NCBI GenBank assembly: GCA_028015205.1
Contig: CM051513.1
Location: 47,992,841 to 48,056,840 of the forward strand
Reading direction: 5' to 3'
DNA length: 64,000 nt
Source: Mytilisepta virgata
Taxonomy: Eukaryota; Mollusca; Bivalvia; Mytilida; Mytilidae
The position numbers and the translations under genes were made by a program. Under the pieces are notes generated by a model. That model saw only the letters and a list, made by a program, of their open reading frames with translations, ran no database searches and was not told the origin of the DNA. This document shows, piece after piece, positions 46,001-55,000 of the stretch. Position 1 is the first letter of the stretch; each line of letters opens with the position of its first letter.

Positions 46001-49000
46001 TTCAGGATGAACGAGATTACATCCGCCACCTTTCCTGATATGGTTCGCCACACATTCAACCTACAAAATACGACCTTCAAGATCAACGTGTCGTTTGGAT
46101 TTATACTGAGAAACGCAGAGACCGGAGAACTAAGATACTTCCATTCCAGGACGGGGACGAATGTTCTCTGTCTCGATGATGTTAGATGGACATCAAAGAT
46201 GGCTGCACCCATTCTCTTGCTTTTTGCTGCTCATCGCTGTTTTTCTCTTGCTCTGCTAATGATGATCTTACCTCATTTCAGTTTTGGGGCAACTTGTCGC
46301 TGTTTTCGCCGCTGTTGCTAGTGGTGGTCGATTGTCGTTAGTCAAAGATTGGATCTGTGCGAGAGCACCCTTAGATCCGGGTTATTTAAAAGTCCACTCT
46401 GCATTTATCCAGGCTTGTGACTGGCTATCATAAGATAGGCTGCATTAATCCTGCTCAATTTTAAGGGCACTCTGCATTTGTCCAGGCTTGTGACTGGCTA
46501 TATATATGTATAAACATATATAGGCTGCATTACCCTCCTTCCCTTTTTTTGTTATATTTTTTTCTGTTTTTCTTTGTAATATGTTCCAATTCCTCCGTCA
46601 CATAGAGTCATTGCTGTCTTCAGCTGGAGGTGGGTCGTAGTCGTTCAATACACGGTTAAGCAGATATTTTCGTTTTTCTACGGCCTAATCCCATGATTCT
46701 TTTGATTCATAGTCTTCCTATTCTCTCCAGCGTTTAGCCGTTTTTCTTGATCTCTCTATGTACGGGGTCTTTATTTATGTCTTGATGCCAGGACACCAGT
46801 CCGAGGTAATGCTTTCGTATTTCGTCTCTGTATGAGTCAAACATGTCTCTATATGCTGCCAAGCGTGCCTTGTCTTCTTCCATTCCGACTTCCACTACTT
46901 CGTTTACTGTCTGTGAGTATTCCGACTGATGTACTTGAAATGTTATGTTCAAAACGACTTCCCATGGGGACTGTTCGCAAAGCTCTTCGGAGTCTTCGTT
47001 GGATCCATGGTCACTACTTTGTTCCGATTCATCGTTATCGGCTTCTGTGGTGGTGTCTGAAGCTGAATCACTATAGTCTGTTGAATCCTCTTCAATACCA
47101 TGTGCATTCTTTTTGTGTCGCACGTTGGATCACCTAAGCAAGCGTGACTGTTTGCCTCGTGTTTGTCACGCTTGCACCAGTGAACCACCGGCGTGGGGTA
47201 TTGACCGGTTAGAGTAGGAGTACGAGACAGACCTACGATAAGGGTTAGAAGCAGGACTAAGGTTAGGGTTAGAGTTAGGGTTAGGGTTAGAACTAGGGTT
47301 AGGATTAGAGTTAGGGTTAGGGTTAGGTCTGGAGTTAGGGTTATGGTTAGGACTGAAATCCATAAACGTTCGTTCCCGTCCGGAAAGACTCTGAAATTTT
47401 CGTTTCATTAGGGTGTTCCCTTTCAGGTCCGCGTTACTTGGGGGCAGCCATCTTTGATGTCCGTCGTAGCATCAACGAGACCGAGAACATTCGTTCCCGT
47501 CCGGAAAGACTCTAAAATTTCTGTTTCATAAGGGTGTTCTCTTTCAGGTCCGCGTTACATGAACGCAGCCATCTTTTGTATCCATCGTAACATCAACGAG
47601 ACTAAGAGGTGACTTATAACGAAACAGTGAGAATCCCACCTTCACCTCCTCAGCAGCAATAGCAACAACGAACAGCGAACTGTGTGGGGTAATCTTCGTC
47701 TCTATGACACCAATGAAAAGCTTTTAACGAAAATATAATCAGAGGTTTTGTTTAATTTCGTCAGTTGTTTGAAGACCGTCAAACAACACACACGTATAAA
47801 TGGCATCGAAAACGCCTCTCGTTGATTTAGTGGTTCCTGCTAGATATTTAATACCTGTGGATCTTTCTAACACCAAAGCAAAACCACAAAGGAAAAGGAA
47901 ATTACTTCTAACCAAAGTGAAGAGAACCAAACGGCTGGATAACACAAGTGGAGGACCCAACAAAGTGGATCCAAACAAGAAATGTAAAAAGTGTCAAACG
48001 AACAAGAGCTTTGCGGACTTCTACAAAAACATGAATATCTGCAAGGGATGTAGAAGGATTGACAACGAGTGGAAAAGACTTAAAAGAGACCTCATCAGAA
48101 AAGTGAAATCTGAACTGCAACAATGTCGAAACGAATACTTTGCCAAACGCTTGTGTATGAATCAACAAGCCGCTGAGGAACCTGTATCTAATATAAGCAC
48201 TTGCAGGACGACCGGAACTCATTCTGCTATCGACTACCAGGAAATAAAGACGTCTTAAATGTATACCTGTGGATACCAATCCAAGCAAAACTTTAACCTA
48301 GTGCGACACAAAAAGAATGCACATGGTATTGAAGAGGATTCAACAGACTATAGTGATTCAGCTTCAGACACCACCACAGAAGCCGATAACGATGAATCGG
48401 AACAAAGTAGTGACCATGGATCCAACGAAGACTCCGAAGAGCTTTGCGAACAGTCCCCATGGGAAGTCGTTTTGAACATAACATTTCAAGTACATCAATC
48501 GGAATACTCACAGACAGTAAACGAAGTAGTGGAAGTCGGAATGGAAGAAGACAAGGCACGCTTGGCAGCATATAGAGACATGTTTGACTCATACAGAGAC
48601 GAAATACGAAAGCATTACCTCGGACTGGTGTCCTGGCATCAAGACATAAAGACCCCGTACATAGAGAGATCAAGAAAAACGGCTAAACGCTGGAGAGAAT
48701 AGGAAGACTACGAATCAAAAGAATCATGGGATTAGGCCGTAGAAAAACGAAAATATCTGCTTAACCGTGTATTGAACGACTACGACCCACCTCCAGCTGA
48801 AGACAGCAATGACTCTATGTGACGGAGGAATTGGAACATATTACAAAGAAAAACAGAAAAAAATATAACAAAAAAAGGGAAGGAGGGTAATGCAGCCTAT
48901 ATATGTTTATACATATATATAGCCAGTCACAAGCCTGGACAAATGCAGAGTGCCCTTAAAAAATTGAGCAGGATTAATGCAGCCTATCTTATGATAGCCA

Positions 49001-52000
49001 GTCACAAGCCTGGATAAATGCAGAGTGGACTTTTAAATAACCCGGATCTAAGGGTGCTCTCGCACAGATCCAATCTTTGACTAACGACAATCGATCACCA
49101 CTAGCAACAGCGGCGAAAACAGCGACAAGTTGCCCCAAAACTGAAATGAGGTAAGATCATCATTAGCAGAGCAAGAGAAAAACAGCGATGAGCAGCAAAA
49201 AGCAAGAGAATGGGTGCAGCCATCTTTGATGTCCATCTAACATCATCGAGACAGAGAACATTCGTCCCCGTCCTGGAATGGAAGTATCTTAGTTCTCCGG
49301 TCTCTGCGTTTCTCAGTATAAATCCAAACGACACGTTGATCTTGAAGGTCGTATTTTGTAGGTTGAATGTGTGGCGAACCATATCAGGAAAGGTGGCGGA
49401 TGTAATCTCGTTCATCCTGAACACGATTGTCGGTATTTTCCTCTGTCCGGGTGGACTGCCAGTGCCTCAGATACAAAACCCCGGTATCGGGATCTTCTGG
49501 CAACACTATATATACATGTATATATGTAGACAGTTACAAGTTTGTCAATGCAGAGTAGTCTCATGTCATAAATGTATAAAAGGAAGTGAAGATAGTCAGA
49601 GAAGTCATTCGTACGATGGACCCCTTCCAAGTATACGAGAGAATCGTCACTGCCATGTTCGAAGACGGTGTGGTGAACCAAGGAAGACTGATCGTATTGT
49701 CGGCGTTTACTCGTACCTATTGTGAGCAGTTTCCGGATTGGGCGCCACATATTTGGACAGTGTACCATCGTGTTGATCTATCGAAACGGTTGGAATTGAC
49801 CAATGAAAATGTCAGATTTTCGACCAATCGGAACGGGAGAAGTTAACCAATCACGATGTCGGAAAGATAGCCAATCCTGTTTCACGTTTCATAATATAAG
49901 AACCAATCCAGTTCATCTCCGATATGTATATAAATAGACCTGCAAGAAGAAGAATCAGTCAGCCGATATGCCACGTAAAGAAAACAAAACCAAAGACCAG
50001 ACCAAGCGAGATATCGTCCAAGACGCCATGACAGATTCCAATATTCCTTTGAAAGTACTACTGGGTGGAGGACGTTATGCAGAGCTGACAGAATGGAAAG
50101 GCAGTAAAAGAGTAGATTTGAGATTTTGGGAAAGTGAAACGGTGCCCACCAAGACCGGAGTGAGCTTATCTTTGATACAATGGAAAGCTTTATGCGAGAC
50201 TTCTGATGTTCTGGATGATTTGATCGGTAGAGTACAGGATAAAGAACTAGTCGACTGGACATATCATCTGGGAGAAGATGTTTATGTCACCGTCAAATCC
50301 CCATACCCCACTATTTGGATAAGAAAGCACTTTATACCCCGGGGAGACTGGACCTATCGTCCAACAAAGAGAGGAATCGGCTTGGACACCTTCGAATGGA
50401 AAGAACTGAAGAAGATCATACCTTTGTTTGAAGAGAAAGAACCAGAACTTAAAACATTGACTGATGTAGATTTTGTAAAATAAAATATGAAACTGTTTCA
50501 TTTGTGTTTGTCGTCGATAAATATCCCAGTATACAATCACATCGATCAGTCTTGATCTACCAATTAAACCGACAACATGAGTACCGAGTGGCCTTCCGAT
50601 CATCAGCAGTAAACTACATTCCTTCAGCAGTAGCAGCAGCAGCGATTAAAAGTGACAAATAGCACCAAAAACTGAAATGAGCACGCGAGTAAGATCATGA
50701 GTAGCGATGAACAGCAAAGAGCAAGAGAAGAGCAGCGATGAGCAAGAGAAGAGCAGTGATGAGCAAGAGAAGAGCAGCGATGACGAACAGCGATGACGAA
50801 CAGCAACAAGCAGCAGGAGCGAAATGAGCACGCGAGTAAGGCCCTGAGTAGGGATGAGCAGCAAAGAACAAGAAAGGATCAGCGATGAGCAAGAGAAGAG
50901 CAGCGATAACGAACAGCAAAAAGCAGCAGGAGCAGTAGTGGCAGCGAAAACAGAGACAAGTAGCCCCAAAAAACGAAATAAGCACGCGAGTAAGGTAAGG
51001 AGTAGCGATGAACAACAAAGGACAAGAGAAAAACACTGATGAGCAACAAAGAGCGAGAGAAAAACAGCCATAAGCAGTAAAGAGCAAGAGAAAAACAGCG
51101 ATGAGCAGTAAAGAACGAGAGAAAAACAGCGATGACCAGTAAAGAACAAGAGAAAAACATTGATGAGCAGTAAAGAGCAAGAGAAAAACAGTGATGAGCA
51201 ACAAAGAACAAGAGAAAAAACAGCGATGAGAAGCATAGAGCAAGAGAAAAACAGCGATGAGCAGTAAAGAGCAAGAGAAAAACAGCGATGACCAGTAAAG
51301 AACAAGAGAAAAACAGTGATGAGCAGTAAAGAGCAAGAGAAAAACAGTGATGAGCAACAAAGAACAAGAGAAAAACAGCGATGAGAAGCATAGAACAAGA
51401 GAAAAACAGCGATGAGCAGTAAAGAGCAAGAGACAAACAGCGATGAGCTACAAAAACCAAGAGAAAAACAGCGATAAGCAGTAAAGAACAAGAGAAAAAC
51501 AGTGATGAGCAGTAAAGAGCAAGAGAAAAACAGTGATGAGCAACAAAGAACAAGAGAAAAAACAGCGACGAGCAGTAACCAGCACGAGAAAAACAGTGAC
51601 GAGCAACAAAAACCAAGAGAAAAACAGCGATGACCAACAAAGAGCGAGAGAAAAACAGCGACGAGCAGCAAAGAGCACGAGAAAAACAGCGATGAGCTAC
51701 AAAAACCAAGATAAAAACAGCGATAAGCAGTAACGAGCAAGAGAAAAACAGCGATGAGACGTAAAGAACAAGAGAAAAACAGTGATGAGCAGTAAAGAGC
51801 AAGAGAAAAACAGTGATGAGCAGTAAAGAGCAAGAGAAAAACAGTGATGAGCAACAAAGAACAAGAGAAAAACAGCGATGAGAAGCATAGAACAAGAGAA
51901 AAACAGCGATGAGCAGTAAAGAGCAAGAGACAAACAGCGATGAGCTACAAAAACCAAGAGAAAAACAGCGATAAGCAGTAAAGAACAAGAGAAAAACAGT

Positions 52001-55000
52001 GATGAGCAGTAAAGAGCAAGAGAAAAACAGTGATGAGCAACAAAGAACAAGAGAAAAAACAGCGACGAGCAGTAAACAGCACGAGAAAAACAGTGACGAG
52101 CAACAAAAACCAAGAGAAAAACAGCGATGACCAACAAAGAGCGAGAGAAAAACAGCGACGAGCAGCAAAGAGCACGAGAAAAACAGCGATGAGCTACAAA
52201 AACCAAGATAAAAACAGCGATAAGCAGTAACGAGCAAGAGAAAAACAGCGATGAGACGTAAAGAACAAGAGAAAAACAGTGATGAGCAGTAAAGAGCAAG
52301 AGAAAAACAGTGATGAGCAACAAAGAACAAGAGAAAAACAGCGATGAGCAGCAAAGAGTACGAGAAAAACAGTGATGATCAACAAAGAGCGAGAGAAAAA
52401 CAGCCATAAGCAGTAAAGAGCAAGAGAAAAACAGCGATGAGCAGTAAAGAACGAGAGAAAAACAGCGACGAGCAGTAAAGAACAAGAGAAAAACAGTGAT
52501 GAGCAGTAAAGAGCAAGAGAAAAACAGCGATGAGCAGTAAAGAACGAGAGAAAAACAGCGACGAGCAGTAAAGAACAAGAGAAAAACAGTGATGAGCAGT
52601 AAAGAACAAGAGAAAAACAGCGATGAGCAGCAAAGAACAAGAGAAAAACAGCGATGAGCAGCAAAGAGTACGAGAAAAACAGTGATGATCAACAAAGAGC
52701 GAGAGAAAAACAGCCATAAGCAGTAAAGAGCAAGAGAAAAACAGCGATGAGCAGTAAAGAACGAGAGAAAAACAGCGACGAGCAGTAAAGAACAAGAGAA
52801 AAACAGTGATGAGCAACAAAGAACAAGAGAAAAACAGCGATGAGCAGCAAAGAACAAGAGAAAAACAGCGACGAGCAGCAAAGAGCACGAGAAAAACAGC
52901 GACGAGCTACAAAAACCAAGAGAAAAACAGCGATAAGCAGTAACGAGCAAGAGAAAAACAGCGATGAGACGTAAAGAACGAGAGAAAAACAGTGATGAGC
53001 AGTAAAGAACAAGAGAAAAACAGTGATGAGCAGTAAAGAACAAGAGAAAAACAGCGATGAGCAGCAAAGAACAAGAGAAAAACAGCGATGAGCAGCAAAG
53101 AGTACGAGAAAAACAGGGATGATCAACAAAGAGCGAGAGAAAAACAGCCATAAGCAGTAAAGAGCAAGAGAAAAACAGCGATGAGCAGTAAAGAACGATA
53201 GAAAAACAGCGACGAGCAGTAAAGAACAGGAGAAAAACAGTGATGAGCAACAAAGAACAAGAGAAAAACAGCGATGAGCAGCAAAGAACAAGAGAAAAAC
53301 AGCGACGAGCAGCAAAGAGCACGAGAAAAACAGCGACGAGTTACAAAAACCAAGAGAAAAACAGCGATAAGCAGTAACGAGCAAGAGAAAAACAGCGATG
53401 AGCAGCAAAGAGTACGAGAAAAACAGTGATGATCAACAAAGAGCAAGAGAAAAACAGCCATAAGCAGTAAAGAGCAAGAGAAAAACAGCGATGAGCTGTA
53501 AAGAACGAGAGAAAAACAGTGATGAGCAGTAAAGAACAAGAGAAAAACAGTGATGAGCCGTAAAGAACAAGAGAAAAACAGTGATGAGCAGTAAAGAGCA
53601 AGAGAAAAACAGTGATGAGCAACAAAGAACAAGAGAAAAACAGCGATGAGCAGCAAAGAACAAGAGAAAAACAGCGACGAGCAGCAAAGAGCACGAGAAA
53701 AACAGCGACGAGCTACAAAAACCAAGAGAAAAACAGCGATAAGCAGTAACGAGCAAGAGAAAAACAGCGATGAGACGTAAAGAACAAGAGAAAAACAGTG
53801 ATGAGCAGTAAAGAGCAAGAGAAAAACAGTGATGAGCAACAAAGAACAAGAGAAAAACAGCGATAAGCAGCAAAGAGCACGAGAAAAACAGCGATGAACA
53901 AGATAAGAGCAGCAATGACGAACACCAACAAGCAGCAGGAGCGGAAGCAGCAGCGAAAACACCGACAAGTAACCCCAAGAATCTTAAATCAGCAGGTGAA
54001 TATAGTCATTATTAGCGATGAGCAGCATGGAGCAGCGAAGAGCAAGCGAAGAGAAGCGAAGCATAGAGCAATGAAATAGACCGCCGTTGCTAAGGACACC
54101 CCTCCATTGAGAGGTGACAAGCATCAACTTGAGGTAAGGGGACATAATCCAATCCTAGTCCTCACAGAAAACATCACTCACAGATGAAAAGAGCGGGATA
54201 AGGGGAGATAATTCAATCAAAGATCCAGAGACGACCGAGAAGAGCGGGAAAAGGGAGATAATTCAATCTGGCTCAATCCCTTATGAATTTGAAGTGGTAC
54301 TAGTGTTAGGGTAAACGATTGTCTTTAGGATACTTTCAGGTCTGAGTACAGTGCAGAGCAGCGTTGAGCAGCAAAGAGCAAGAGAAGAGCAGCGATGACG
54401 AACAGCAACAAGCCTGAGTAGCGATGAGCAGCAAGGAGTAGCAAAGAGCGGGATAGAGCAAGAGAAGAGAAGTGAATGCAATGAAATGGACCGCCGTTGC
54501 TAAGGACACCCATCCATTGGTGACAAGCATTACTTGGAGGTAAGGGGACATAATCCAATCCTACCGTTGGTCCTCACAGAAAATACTGAAAAGAGCGGGA
54601 TAAGGGGAGATAATCCAATAATGTACTTCGTATACTCTCGGACTTCGACATATCAGTGAGAGTATCAGACCGATGAAAGATCTAGAGACGACCGAGAAAT
54701 GCGGGAAAAGGGAGATAATTCAATCTGGTCAAGCATCAACATCCGGGTCCGTGACTTGCGTCACTTCCGTAAACAAATCATGGGGAAAACACCCTACTTC
54801 CGGTTGCACCAACCACTTCCGGTTCCGCCTGAACATGCGCAGACGAAACATCCGGGTCCTAGCACGTGACTTGCGTCACTTCCGGCAACAAATCATGGAG
54901 AAAACCACTACTTCCGGTTGCGCATGCGCGCAAAACCACTTCCGGTTCCTAGACATGCGCAGACCACACATCCGGGTCCTACCACGTGACTTGCGTCACT

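Larger units (their letters stand above)
47126..48300. other. unique spacer of the giant palindrome
   Basis: 1175 bp not shared by the arms. From left to right: a short hairpin (aagcgtgac and gtcacgctt at about 47151-47175), degenerate TTAGGG repeats (47239-47354), two direct copies of a 121-bp unit (about 47370-47612), and the zinc-ribbon-like ORF (47800-48258). The 121-bp units contain decayed copies of the tail of the SFGFILRN ORF (gcagccatctttgatgtcc; gaacattcgttcccgtcc). Confidence 0.8.
43577..53935. repeat. giant inverted repeat (palindromic element) in Ly6/uPAR intron 5
   Basis: The left arm (43577-47125) is repeated in reverse on the right (48301-53935). The gene-bearing parts, 44761-47125 and 48301-50661, differ by a net 4 bases in length and by only scattered substitutions, so the arms are nearly identical. 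The outer parts are 31-bp minisatellites of different length (about 1.1 kb left, about 3.2 kb right). The 1175-bp spacer is unique. The inner left boundary falls inside the C2H2 ORF, so the fold-back point cut a gene. This is the signature of a fold-back or head-to-head dimer event in a linear DNA or of break-induced replication. Confidence 0.92.

Noticed and set aside
47166..47408. 80-codon minus frame of NPNSNPN repeats
   Set aside because: Direct translation of the TTAGGG-like tract.
43577..53935. CRISPR-like array
   Set aside because: Units are contiguous with no unique spacers, and the host is a eukaryote.
50646..53978. Many long minus-strand frames (up to 541 codons) rich in CFSL and matching + frames at 43577-44776
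   Set aside because: They are translations of the 31-bp minisatellite, whose complement has no stop codon in any frame. Periodic composition, several overlapping open frames and no domain argue against real proteins.
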